Shown here: positions 17,233-25,804 of the stretch, one piece after another
How the letters are laid out: every line of letters starts with the position of its first letter
How positions within the stretch are numbered: position 1 is the stretch's first letter
Assembly (NCBI GenBank): GCA_005879945.1
Contig: VBHX01000179.1
Span: 1-35,302, forward strand
DNA from: Chloroflexota bacterium
GTDB taxonomy: Bacteria > Chloroflexota > Dormibacteria > Dormibacterales > Dormibacteraceae
DNA length: 35,302 bases
Reading direction: 5' to 3'
The notes under the pieces: model-generated
Database searches by the model: none
Told to the model about the DNA's origin: nothing
What the model saw: the letters and a program-made list of their open reading frames with translations, nothing else
Position numbers and translations under genes: made by a program

Positions 17233-17649
17233 ATGCCCTCGAAGCTCGTCGACCCGGAGAAGATTCCCACCCAGACGTTTGAATGGGGCCTGATCAAGCC
17301 GCTGGTTGCAAAGGCGAACACCGACAATCCGGCCATGAGCATTCTGCACGTGGTGCTGCTGCCGGGCAAAGGCCACGACCGCCATAACCACCCCGACGCC
17401 GACGAGATCCTCTACATCCTCGCCGGGCACGGTGATCAGATGGTGGACGACGGCAAGCCATTCCCGGTGGCCGCGGGTCAGGCTGTGTTCATCCCCACGG
17501 GAGCGTGGCATTCGACGATCAACACGGGCTGGGAACCACTGACGCTGCTCGCCATCTACGGTCCATCGGGCGCCGAGGAAGCCTTGCGTGGCCTGCCGGA
17601 TTTCCGCGAAGTCGCGCCGGGAAAGACGGCCGGACTGGTACGCGCTTAA
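17233..17649 (+). CDS. Cupin-domain protein
   Basis: HDRHNHPDADEILYILAGHGDQMVDDGKPFPVAAGQAVFIPTGAWHSTINTG, a typical metal-binding double cupin motif; AGGAGGAG SD. Confidence 0.88.
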   Translation: MPSKLVDPEKIPTQTFEWGLIKPLVAKANTDNPAMSILHVVLLPGKGHDRHNHPDADEILYILAGHGDQMVDDGKPFPVAAGQAVFIPTGAWHSTINTGWEPLTLLAIYGPSGAEEALRGLPDFREVAPGKTAGLVRA

Positions 17650-17663
17650 GCGAAAACGCTTTT
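17643..17663. terminator. Possible compact bidirectional terminator at shared stop codons
   Basis: CGCTTAAGCG palindrome (17643-17652) overlapping AAGCG-AAAA-CGCTT stem-loop (17648-17661) followed by TT; convergent genes both stop within TTAA (17646-17649). Confidence 0.35.
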
Positions 17664-18497
17664 CAGGTAGCGCAGCCCCTGTGTCGCGATCGCGTCTTGC
17701 GTCGGTGCCAGCGGGCGCCAGATCGCGGCGGCTCGCGCGATCGCCTGGTTCTCGATGGTGAAGGACTCGATCACCACCGCTCCCTCGTATCCGGTGTCGC
17801 GCAGCGCCGCGGCGATCCGCGGCCACGGGATCTGGTCCGAACCGGGCGCACCGCGGTCGCAGCCGCAGGCGTGGAAGTGGGCAAGATGACCGCGGCACAA
17901 GTTGATCGCCGCGACCGGATCGTGCTCCTCGATGTTCATATGGAAGGTGTCGAGCAGCACCCCGACGGCCGGTGAGTCGACCTGGTCGACGACGTCCATG
18001 ACCTGCTCCGCTGTGTTCATGAAGCTCGTCTCGAAACGGTTGAGCGGCTCGAGCCCGAGCGTCACGCCTCGCTCGCTTGCGTAGTCGGCAAGTGGTCGCA
18101 GATTCTCGGCCAGCCTGCGCACGGCAGTTGCGCGTTCCGACGCACCCATGAGCCAGGTCTTCCCGACCGGTGAGTAGATGGGTCCCGCTAGCGAGTGCGC
18201 ACCGGCGCCGGCGGCCATGTCGGTCGCCGCACGAACGTAGTCCTGGGTCGATTCGATGACACCCTTGTCCTCGCTGACGAGATCGCGGTCGGGCGACATG
18301 ACCGCGCAGGTCGTCGCTTTCAGGCCGAGCTCATCGAGCAGCTCGCGAGCGCGGCCCGGGTCCCAGTCACCGGGGTTCTCGATCGGGAGCTCGATAACGT
18401 CGAAGCCGAAGGCGCGCACGCGCGGCGCGATCATGGCGAGCCGCTCGTCAGACAGGGGCGAGACCCAGATCCAGGTGTTGGCCCCGAGCGGGTTCAA
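17646..18497 (-). CDS. Sugar (phosphate) isomerase/epimerase, ketose 3-epimerase-like TIM barrel
   Basis: VTLGLEPLNRFETSFMNTAEQVMDVVDQVDSPAVGVLLDTFHMNIEEHDPVAAI...RGAPGSDQIPW...VVIESF, the D-psicose/tagatose 3-epimerase family pattern. Confidence 0.85.
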   Translation of the reverse strand: MNPLGANTWIWVSPLSDERLAMIAPRVRAFGFDVIELPIENPGDWDPGRARELLDELGLKATTCAVMSPDRDLVSEDKGVIESTQDYVRAATDMAAGAGAHSLAGPIYSPVGKTWLMGASERATAVRRLAENLRPLADYASERGVTLGLEPLNRFETSFMNTAEQVMDVVDQVDSPAVGVLLDTFHMNIEEHDPVAAINLCRGHLAHFHACGCDRGAPGSDQIPWPRIAAALRDTGYEGAVVIESFTIENQAIARAAAIWRPLAPTQDAIATQGLRYLKSVFA

Positions 18498-18943
18498 CGG
18501 TCGCGCTTCCGGCCTGGCGTGGGCCGGTAGATCGGGCCGCGGGCGATGACCGAGGCGATCAGGCCGTCCTGCTCGTAGTCGGGCGGCTGTTCCGGAACGA
18601 TGGCCACCGACTGCTGGCCGGGGTAGTTGATCGCGGACCGGACCTTCGGATTGAGGAAGTAGCCGCCCGCGACGACCTCCGCCAGCACACCGAACCCGGC
18701 TGGATCGGTGGATCGCAGTCGCGCCAGTGCGACCTCCGGATCGGTGCCAATCAACCCGTCCAGAACCGCCGCCAGCGGAGGTCCGAAGTCAGGCCGCAGT
18801 CGCAGCACCTCGTCAAGCCACCGCCCCGCCACGCCTGCCTCGCTTGCCGACGGCATCCCGTCGCCGCTGGGGATCAGGAGGTTGGCGACCGCCTCGAGGG
18901 CGGCTCGACGACCGGGATCAAATCTTGCGAGCGCGGAAGTCAT
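18494..18943 (-). CDS. Gluconate 2-dehydrogenase subunit 3-like protein
   Basis: ALEAVANLLIPSGDGMPSASEAGVAGRWLDEVLR...VLAEVVAGGYFLNPKVRSAINYPGQQSVAI; immediately downstream of the GMC oxidoreductase. Confidence 0.75.
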   Translation of the reverse strand: MTSALARFDPGRRAALEAVANLLIPSGDGMPSASEAGVAGRWLDEVLRLRPDFGPPLAAVLDGLIGTDPEVALARLRSTDPAGFGVLAEVVAGGYFLNPKVRSAINYPGQQSVAIVPEQPPDYEQDGLIASVIARGPIYRPTPGRKRDR

Positions 18944-20577
18944 GACGACGTCCTCGCGTCTCGCCTCTCGGCAATGAGGTGGTCCACGCCGCGCAGGGCC
19001 ACGGCGGCGATCGTCGCCGTCGGGTTCATGCCCGCGGATGTCGGCCACGTGCTCCCGTCAAAGATGTAGAGGTTAGGCACGTCGTAGACCCGACCCCACG
19101 GATCGACGACGGATCGCGACGGATCCGAGCCCATCATCGCGGTCCCCAGCAGGTGCCAGCCGGTCGCCCTGATGAAGGGCGCGATCACTGTCTCGTAAGC
19201 GCCGGCCGCCTCGAGCGACTCCTTTGCGCGCTCCTGGTGAAACGCCATCAAGCGGCGCGAGTTCTCCGACATCCGGTACTGGATCCGGGCGGCGGGAATC
19301 CCTGAATCGTCCTTCTTCACTGGGTCGAGAACGACGCGGTTCGACTCTTCCGGAAGGTCTTCGGCGATGATGCCCCACATCGCCGACCGACCGAGCCGCT
19401 TGCGCAGCTGCTGGTGGAATGCAGGTCCCCAGATCGCGTTCTCCTCGCCCCAAGGGTAGGAGTGGGTCATGGAGAGCGGACCGCCCGTCGGCTGCAGGCC
19501 CCACTTGGCGCCGCGCACAAAACCACGCGAGGGGTCGGTCTCATAGAACTCGAGCGAGTGAATGTGCTGACCCCACGCTCCCTGCCACGAATCGAGGTCG
19601 TCGTCGAACAGCCCGACCACTGTTCCGAACGGATGCATCATCAGCCGCTTGCCGACGAGCCCCGACGAGTTGCCGAGACCGTGAGGTTGGGCGCTGGTCG
19701 CCGACAGCAGCAGCAGTCGCGGAGTGCCGATGCCGTTACAGGCGAGGATCGTCACCGCCGCCTGCTGCACGTGCTCGTTGCCATCGCGGTCTACGTACAG
19801 CGCGCCGGTCACCAGGCCGTCCGACCCCACTATCAGCCGTTTGACCCGTGCTCCCGTGAGCAGCGTCACTCCGCGTTCCACCGCGACGGGCCAGTACGTG
19901 CGGTCGACGCTCGCCTTCGCGCCCTCGGAGCATCCCCACAGGCATGTGGCGCGTTGCGTGCACGGGTTGAGCCGGCCATATCTCTGAGTCGCGATCGCGT
20001 TCGGACCCGGCCACCAGTGCCAGCCGAGGTCGTTGTGCGCCTTGGCCACGCGCCGACCCATCCGGCCGAGAGGGACGGGTGGCATGGGCGGACCGTCGCC
20101 GCCCGGGAACGCGGTGTCGCCGGCCAGTCCCGACACGCCCCAATCGCGCTCGACTCGCACGTAGTAGGGCTCGAGGTCCTCGTATGTGAAGGGCCAGTCG
20201 TCGGCGATGCCGTCGAGCGAGCGGACCTGAAAGTCCGACGGCATGTTGCGCTGCCACTGGGCCGCGAACACGACTGTGCCGCCGCCGACTCCGTTCCACA
20301 TCAAAGCGGTGATGTCCGACTCCGAGTCGTCGACCGGATAGTCGGCCGGGACCTGGCGAGCGTTGGGGTCCCATGCCCAGTCGCGACCTGACGTCAGCTC
20401 GTAATCGGGAAACGGCGCGCGCGCCTTCTTGTAGTCGGGCCAGCCACCCTGTTCGAGGCACACGACGTCGAAGCCCCCTTCGGCCAGTCGCTTCGCGGCC
20501 ACCGCGCCTGACGCGCCGGCGCCGACGATCAGCACATCGGGGATGCGGTCGGGGCCTTTCTCAGCCGTTGGTGACAA
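18940..20577 (-). CDS. GMC-family FAD-dependent oxidoreductase
   Basis: PDVLIVGAGASGAVAAKRLAEGGFDVVCLEQGGW, MWNGVGGGTVVFAAQWQRNMPSDF, C-terminal HLLGTAMMGSDPSRSVVDPWGRVYDVPNLYIFDGSTWPTSAGMNPTATIAAVALR. TTG at 20577 is the proposed start; start uncertain. Confidence 0.9.
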   Translation of the reverse strand: MSPTAEKGPDRIPDVLIVGAGASGAVAAKRLAEGGFDVVCLEQGGWPDYKKARAPFPDYELTSGRDWAWDPNARQVPADYPVDDSESDITALMWNGVGGGTVVFAAQWQRNMPSDFQVRSLDGIADDWPFTYEDLEPYYVRVERDWGVSGLAGDTAFPGGDGPPMPPVPLGRMGRRVAKAHNDLGWHWWPGPNAIATQRYGRLNPCTQRATCLWGCSEGAKASVDRTYWPVAVERGVTLLTGARVKRLIVGSDGLVTGALYVDRDGNEHVQQAAVTILACNGIGTPRLLLLSATSAQPHGLGNSSGLVGKRLMMHPFGTVVGLFDDDLDSWQGAWGQHIHSLEFYETDPSRGFVRGAKWGLQPTGGPLSMTHSYPWGEENAIWGPAFHQQLRKRLGRSAMWGIIAEDLPEESNRVVLDPVKKDDSGIPAARIQYRMSENSRRLMAFHQERAKESLEAAGAYETVIAPFIRATGWHLLGTAMMGSDPSRSVVDPWGRVYDVPNLYIFDGSTWPTSAGMNPTATIAAVALRGVDHLIAERRDARTSS

Positions 20578-21931
20578 CCTCCCTTCGAGCGCCGCGACTT
20601 GATCCGATTGCCGCCCGAGCCGCCCGCGGGCCGAACACGAGACCGAGCACCAGGCCGCCCACGTAGCGAACGTCCTGCAAACCACCGGCATCGGCGCCGG
20701 CGGCGAACAACCCCGGCACCGCGACACCGTCGCGATCCAGCGCGCGACCATCAGGGTCGACCCTCAAGCCGCCGAACGGGAACGTGATGGCGGGCTGCAC
20801 CTCCAGCGCGTGAAAAGGCGGGTCGAGGAATGGTTCCGGCCTCACCGCGCGCGATATGTCGAGTGCCGTCTCGTCGCCGGCGGCAGCGGCGGCCCACTGG
20901 TCGACCGTGATGGCAAGAGCTCGCGGGTGCACGTCCCAGGCCGCCACCGTATCCAGCAGCTCCTTCATCGTTCGCTTGCTCGCGTGCCGCCCGCCTGCCG
21001 CATCAGCAGCCGCGATCCGGTCGATCACCTGCCCGTGAGGGTAGGGCGCCGTCGCCGCATGAGTGGCGTGGATCCGCTCGTCGCAGAGCAGCACCGCCCT
21101 CGACCCCGGCTGGCGCAGCGTGGCCTGGTTGGAGACCTCGTCGCCGAGCGACTCGTCGGTGAACCTGCGTCCGAGACGATTCACAAGTAGGCAGTGGTTT
21201 GAGTAGTACTGGGTCAACTCGAGGAATTGGTCCTGGCGAAGCTCGGCCATCGGGCTCGGCACGAGGTGGCCGTAAAAACCGTCGAGGCATCTGCTCGCCG
21301 AGGCGCCCACCTCGCGTCCAAAACGGAATCCATCGCCGACGCTCCCAAGATTCGAGCGAACGAGCATCGCGTCGGCACCGCTGCCGATGAAGGTGGCGAG
21401 CAGCTCCGGGTCGCCCTGAAATCCGCCCGTAGCGAGGAGGACCGCATCAGCGCGCATATCGCGGGGACCGTCCGGGGTGTGAACCGTTGCGCCCGTAACT
21501 CTTCCGGCCTCGTCGGTGGTCAGCTTTCGCGCCGGAGACTCGAGGAGGAGCGCGCCTGCTGCCGACGTGATCTTCTTCTGCCAGGCGGCAAGGAGAGATT
21601 TGATATCGACCCGGACCGCCGAGCCGAATCCCATCTGGCCTTCCCAGCGCTCGCTGACGGACACGCCGGTCGAGCGCACCCATTCGACCGCGGGCCAGAA
21701 CCCGTCGATCAATGCCCGGCCGAGTGCGGGGTCGCCGCCAGGCACGACGCGGCGCAGGGTCTGAAAGTCGGGCGCGGTCCAAACGATTCCGGCCGACATC
21801 GCCGCGGAGCCTCCGAGGCTGTCGCTCTTCTCGACCACTGTCACGCGGGCTCCCGCGTCTGCCGCCGCGGCCGCTGCGGCCAGGCCCGCCATTCCCCCGC
21901 CGATCACCAGCAGGTGATCATCGCGTCCCAC
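20561..21931 (-). CDS. FAD-dependent dehydrogenase (fumarate reductase / 3-ketosteroid-dehydrogenase-like flavoprotein)
   Basis: LLVIGGGMAGLAAAAAAADAGARVTVVEKSDSLGGSAAMSAGIVWTA, VLLATGGFQGDPELL, FPFGGLRVDPDGRALDRDGVAVPGLFAAGADAGG; proposed GTG start at 21931 (ORF open to 22006). Confidence 0.85.
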   Translation of the reverse strand: MGRDDHLLVIGGGMAGLAAAAAAADAGARVTVVEKSDSLGGSAAMSAGIVWTAPDFQTLRRVVPGGDPALGRALIDGFWPAVEWVRSTGVSVSERWEGQMGFGSAVRVDIKSLLAAWQKKITSAAGALLLESPARKLTTDEAGRVTGATVHTPDGPRDMRADAVLLATGGFQGDPELLATFIGSGADAMLVRSNLGSVGDGFRFGREVGASASRCLDGFYGHLVPSPMAELRQDQFLELTQYYSNHCLLVNRLGRRFTDESLGDEVSNQATLRQPGSRAVLLCDERIHATHAATAPYPHGQVIDRIAAADAAGGRHASKRTMKELLDTVAAWDVHPRALAITVDQWAAAAAGDETALDISRAVRPEPFLDPPFHALEVQPAITFPFGGLRVDPDGRALDRDGVAVPGLFAAGADAGGLQDVRYVGGLVLGLVFGPRAARAAIGSSRGARREVVTNG

Positions 21932-22011
21932 CCCGGAAACGTAGGCCTGCCCCGGAGGACTGTCAACGATCAACGCTGCGGCCCTTCGCCGGTTGGAACC
22001 CTTCAAGTTCG

Positions 22012-22040
22012 TTGACAGGATGTGAAAGTACCCTTAGTCT
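22012..22040 (+). promoter_or_regulatory. Candidate sigma70-type promoter TTGACA-N17-TAGTCT
   Basis: TTGACA at 22012-22017, 17-nt spacer, TAGTCT at 22035-22040; lies in the divergent intergenic gap just upstream of the 22075 start. Confidence 0.6.
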
Positions 22041-22074
22041 GGGCTCCGCGATTTGTGAAGGCTTCTGCACTTAG

Positions 22075-23529
22075 GTGGTGGGTCCAGTGAAACATCCTGG
22101 AAGCTCGAACATCACGGCCGGTGCCGACCCCAGGCTTCTAGCAGACCTTCGTGAGGCCGTACCGGCAGCCGATGTGTCGACAGGCGCCGAAGTCCTCGAC
22201 CGGTACGTCGCGGATACGTACTGGAAGGCGCTCGCGGCTCGAGCCGCCGGCGCCCCGCTGGGCAGGCCCGACGTCGTGGTCACGCCACGCAGTGACGAAG
22301 AGGTGGCCGATGTTGTGCGCATCGCCAACCAGCACCGCGTACCCGTGGTGCCCTGGGGCGGTGGCTCGGGAACGCAGGGCGCCTCGATCCCCACCCACGG
22401 CGGGATCGTCGTCGATCTCACCCGGATGGACCGCATCGTCGATATCGATGAGGACTCGCTCACCGTCACGGCCGAGGCGGGCGTCAATGGCAGGCGGCTC
22501 GAGACCGAGCTGAACCGGAAAGGCTTGATGCTGCCCCACTATCCGGCATCGGCCGAGTTTGCGACTGTGGGTGGCTACGTTGCCGCCAGGGGTTCCGGGG
22601 TGCTGTCGACCCGCTACGGCAAGATCGAGGACCTCGTCATCTCTCTCCGCGTGGTCACGCCCACGGGCGAGGTGGTGGACACGCTGCCGGTCCCTCGTCA
22701 TGCGGTTGGGCCGGACATCGCGCCACTGTTCATCGGCTCGGAAGGCAGCCTCGGGGTGATCACGCGGGTGCGCCTTCAGCTCGCCCCGCTCCCGGCCGCG
22801 CGGCGCTTCGAGGTGGTGTCGTTTCCGAGCGTCGAGGCGGGTGTCGATGCGGTGCGCAAGAGCATGCAGAGCGGCCTGCGACCATCAGTCGTGAGGCTGT
22901 ACGACGAGGTCGCGACGCGACTCACCCTCAGCCCGGTCGTGGGCAGCCAGCTGCCGGGGGTGGCGACGGTGATCTGTTTCGAGGGGAACCCAGCTGTTGT
23001 CGAGGCAGAGCGAAAATCGATGCTTGACCTGGTACGCGCTCACAACGGCCAGGTGCTCGATGGAGGTCTCGGCGAGGTCTGGTGGGAGCATCGCTACGAC
23101 TTCTACAAACCGCCGCACTCGCCCGAGCTGCCGGCAGTGTGGGGCACCATCGACGTGGTCGCCACGTACGCGCGGCTGCTGCACACGTATCACGCGCTCC
23201 AGGAGGCGGTGGCGAAGCCCTACGCCGCGCGTGGGCTCAAGCTCAGGTCGCACCTGAGCCACTGGTACCCCTGGGGAGCGATGATCTATGCCAGGTTCGT
23301 GCTGCCCGATGGCGGCCCCGACTCGGTCACGCTGCACGATCGGATCTGGAAGGATGGCGTCACGGCCGCGCTCGGCGCCGGCGCCGTCATCAACGACCAT
23401 CACGGTGTGGGACTCAAGCTGGCTCCTTACATGCCGGCGCAGCATGGGGCCGGACTCGACGTGTTGCGCCGGATCAAGAACGCGCTCGATCCGAATGGCG
23501 TGATGAATCCAGGAAAGCTCGGACTCTGA
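22075..23529 (+). CDS. FAD-linked oxidase (glycolate oxidase GlcD / vanillyl-alcohol oxidase superfamily)
   Basis: RVPVVPWGGGSGTQGASIPTHGGIVVDLTRMDRIVDIDEDSLTVTAEAGVNGRRLETEL, GSEGSLGVITRVRLQLAPLP, ALDPNGVMNPGKLGL. Confidence 0.9.
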   Translation: MVGPVKHPGSSNITAGADPRLLADLREAVPAADVSTGAEVLDRYVADTYWKALAARAAGAPLGRPDVVVTPRSDEEVADVVRIANQHRVPVVPWGGGSGTQGASIPTHGGIVVDLTRMDRIVDIDEDSLTVTAEAGVNGRRLETELNRKGLMLPHYPASAEFATVGGYVAARGSGVLSTRYGKIEDLVISLRVVTPTGEVVDTLPVPRHAVGPDIAPLFIGSEGSLGVITRVRLQLAPLPAARRFEVVSFPSVEAGVDAVRKSMQSGLRPSVVRLYDEVATRLTLSPVVGSQLPGVATVICFEGNPAVVEAERKSMLDLVRAHNGQVLDGGLGEVWWEHRYDFYKPPHSPELPAVWGTIDVVATYARLLHTYHALQEAVAKPYAARGLKLRSHLSHWYPWGAMIYARFVLPDGGPDSVTLHDRIWKDGVTAALGAGAVINDHHGVGLKLAPYMPAQHGAGLDVLRRIKNALDPNGVMNPGKLGL

Positions 23530-23575
23530 CCATGGACGGCAGGGCTCCAGATGGAATGTTTGTATGGAGGGTGAG

Positions 23576-24496
23576 ATGGCGCTGAAACTCGCGATGCACA
23601 ACTGGATGCGGCCGGAGCCGATCGAGACGACGCTGGCGCGGCTGGCGAAGTTCGGCTACGACGGGATTGAGATCTCAGGCGAGCCGGCCACATACGACCC
23701 GGGCCAGGTCAAGGAGCTGCTTGCGAAGCACAACCTCAAGTGCTGGGGCTCGGTGACGCTCATGGTCCACGGTCGTGACCTCATTCATGAGGACCACTAC
23801 GTCCGCCTCGGCTCGATCCAGTACGCCAAGGACTGTCTGACCCTGGCTTCGAAGCTGGGCGGGGAGATCGTGACCCTGATCCCCTCCACGGTCGGCAAGA
23901 CCGCGCCGATGGCATCGGTCGAGCAGGAGTGGAGATGGGCGGTCGACGGCATCAAGGAATGCCAGGAGCACGCCGAGAAGGTCGGCGTGAAGATCGCCAT
24001 CGAGCCGCTCAACCGCTTCGAGACGTACTTCATCAACCGCCACGACCAGGCGCTGGAGCTGGCCCACCAGGTGGGCGGCAACTGTGGCGTGTGCCTCGAC
24101 TTCTTTCACATGAACATCGAAGAGGACGACTGGGCCAAGGCGCTCAAGACCACCGGCGACGCCGGCAAGCTCTATGACGTTCACGTCGCCGACAACAACC
24201 GCATGCCTCCCGGCGAGGGCTCGATCGACTGGAAGCGCGCGGTCGAGGCCGTGCACGCAGCGGGCTACAGCGATTACCTGACGGTCGAGTTCGTCGTGCC
24301 CGTGGACCGCACCCCGCGCTCGACGCGCAAGGAGATCGGCGATGCGACCGAGGCGGAGGCCTCGGAGGGGCTGATCAAGTTCCTGCGCGACCACGGCACG
24401 GGCGCGGTGCCAGAGCAGTATTACGACCGCTATGTCAAAGACTCGGCAACGCATTTGCGAAACAGCGACAAGCAGCTGCAGTCCGCCAAGGCCTGA
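23576..24496 (+). CDS. Sugar (phosphate) isomerase/epimerase TIM barrel
   Basis: FGYDGIEISGEPATYDPGQVKELLAKHNL, VKIAIEPLNRFETYFINRHDQALELAHQVGGNCGVCLDFFHMNIEEDD, LYDVHVADNNRMPPGEGSIDWK; start at 23576 after GGAGGGTGAG. Confidence 0.85.
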   Translation: MALKLAMHNWMRPEPIETTLARLAKFGYDGIEISGEPATYDPGQVKELLAKHNLKCWGSVTLMVHGRDLIHEDHYVRLGSIQYAKDCLTLASKLGGEIVTLIPSTVGKTAPMASVEQEWRWAVDGIKECQEHAEKVGVKIAIEPLNRFETYFINRHDQALELAHQVGGNCGVCLDFFHMNIEEDDWAKALKTTGDAGKLYDVHVADNNRMPPGEGSIDWKRAVEAVHAAGYSDYLTVEFVVPVDRTPRSTRKEIGDATEAEASEGLIKFLRDHGTGAVPEQYYDRYVKDSATHLRNSDKQLQSAKA

Positions 24497-24514
24497 CCCG
24501 GTCCGCGGTCAACG

Positions 24515-25804
24515 ATGAGCGCTAACAGGGGTCCGCGCGAAATCGAAGATTTCGTGGGGTCAGCCGTCGCGGCTCCGCGCATCGCGTTGATCGGCACGCT
24601 TGACACCAAGGGCGCCGAGATTCAGTACGTGCGCGAACGGATCGGCGCGCTCGGCGGCGAGGCGATCGTGATCGACTCCGGAATTCTCGGGTCTGCGTCC
24701 GGGGCCGTCGCCGACGTTACGCGCGAGCAGGTCGCCGCGGCGGCCGGCCACCGGCTGGACGACATCCGCAAAGCGGGCAGTCGTGGCCGCGCGGTCGAGA
24801 TGATGCGAGATGGAGTCCGCGCAGTCTGCGTGAAGCTGCACTCCGAGGGCCGGTTGCAGGGCGCGCTCTGTCTGGGTGGGGCCGAGGGCGCCCTGCTGGG
24901 CGCTTACGCGATGCACGCCCTTCCGCTCGGGGTGCCGAAGGTCATCGTCTCCCCGAGCGCTTCTGGTCGTCGCGTGTTCGGTCCGTTCGTGGGTGCGAGC
25001 GATGTGGTCGTGATGCATTCGGTCGTTGACATACTCGGTCTCAACCCGATCGCCATCTCGGTGTTCGACAACGCCGCGGCGGCGGTGGTGGGAATGGCGA
25101 CCAACGCCGGCCGGTCGCCGGCGGGTATGGGGGGCCGCAGCGTGGGGGTGACCATGCTGGGTCAGACGACCCCGGGCGTAATGCATCTGCGCGACGCGCT
25201 CGAGGAGGCGGGCTGGGAAACTGTGATCTTCCACGCCAACGGAGTCGGTGGACCGGCCATGGAGGCGCTCGCCAGGCAGGGCGCGCTCGCAGGGGTCGTG
25301 GACTACACGCTGTCCGAGCTGGCCAACTCGCTGATGGAAGGGATCCACGCCACCGGGCCTGACCGGCTCACTGTCGCCGGAGAGCTTGGGCTGCCCCAGG
25401 TCGTGGTGCCAGGATGCGTCGATTTCTTCAACCAGGGCGCGCCTGACACGGTGCCGGAGAAATACCGGAGCCGGCGCAGCTACTACCACAACCCGGTGGC
25501 CACCCTCGTTCGGCTGGAGCCGGACGAGATGGCGGAGCTGGGGCGCATCGTCGCCAAGCGCCTCAACGGCGCCCGCGGACCTGTGTCCGTCGTGACTCCA
25601 ACTCGTGGTTTCTCGCTCTCAGACACCGAGGGCAACGCGCTCTGGTTTCCGGAAGCCGACGCTGCCTTCCTTGGCTCGCTCGAGGCGAGCCTGCGCCCTG
25701 GCATCGCGTTCGAGCGTGTTGCTGCCACCGTCAACGATCGCGAGTTCGCCGAGGTCGTCGCCGCACGCTACCTAACAATCTCAAAGGAGCACGCTCATGC
25801 CTGA
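24515..25804 (+). CDS. Tm-1-like (UPF0261 family) protein, divergent second paralog
   Basis: [78 protein letters not shown]; start uncertain (ATG 24515 or GTG 24554, the latter inside repeat copy B). Confidence 0.85.
   Translation: MSANRGPREIEDFVGSAVAAPRIALIGTLDTKGAEIQYVRERIGALGGEAIVIDSGILGSASGAVADVTREQVAAAAGHRLDDIRKAGSRGRAVEMMRDGVRAVCVKLHSEGRLQGALCLGGAEGALLGAYAMHALPLGVPKVIVSPSASGRRVFGPFVGASDVVVMHSVVDILGLNPIAISVFDNAAAAVVGMATNAGRSPAGMGGRSVGVTMLGQTTPGVMHLRDALEEAGWETVIFHANGVGGPAMEALARQGALAGVVDYTLSELANSLMEGIHATGPDRLTVAGELGLPQVVVPGCVDFFNQGAPDTVPEKYRSRRSYYHNPVATLVRLEPDEMAELGRIVAKRLNGARGPVSVVTPTRGFSLSDTEGNALWFPEADAAFLGSLEASLRPGIAFERVAATVNDREFAEVVAARYLTISKEHAHA
24527..24560 (+). repeat. 34-bp palindromic dispersed element, copy B
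   Basis: AGGGGTCCGCGCGAAATCGAAGATTTCGTGGGGT; stem CGAAATC/GATTTCG, loop GAA; lies at the 5' end of the second Tm-1-like gene. Confidence 0.75.

Noticed and set aside
19414-20391. 325-aa plus-strand ORF opposite the GMC oxidoreductase
   Set aside because: Shadow ORF of a GC-rich coding sequence without recognizable motifs.
24560-25489. 309-aa minus-strand ORF opposite the second Tm-1-like gene
   Set aside because: Shadow ORF; no motif support and no SD context.
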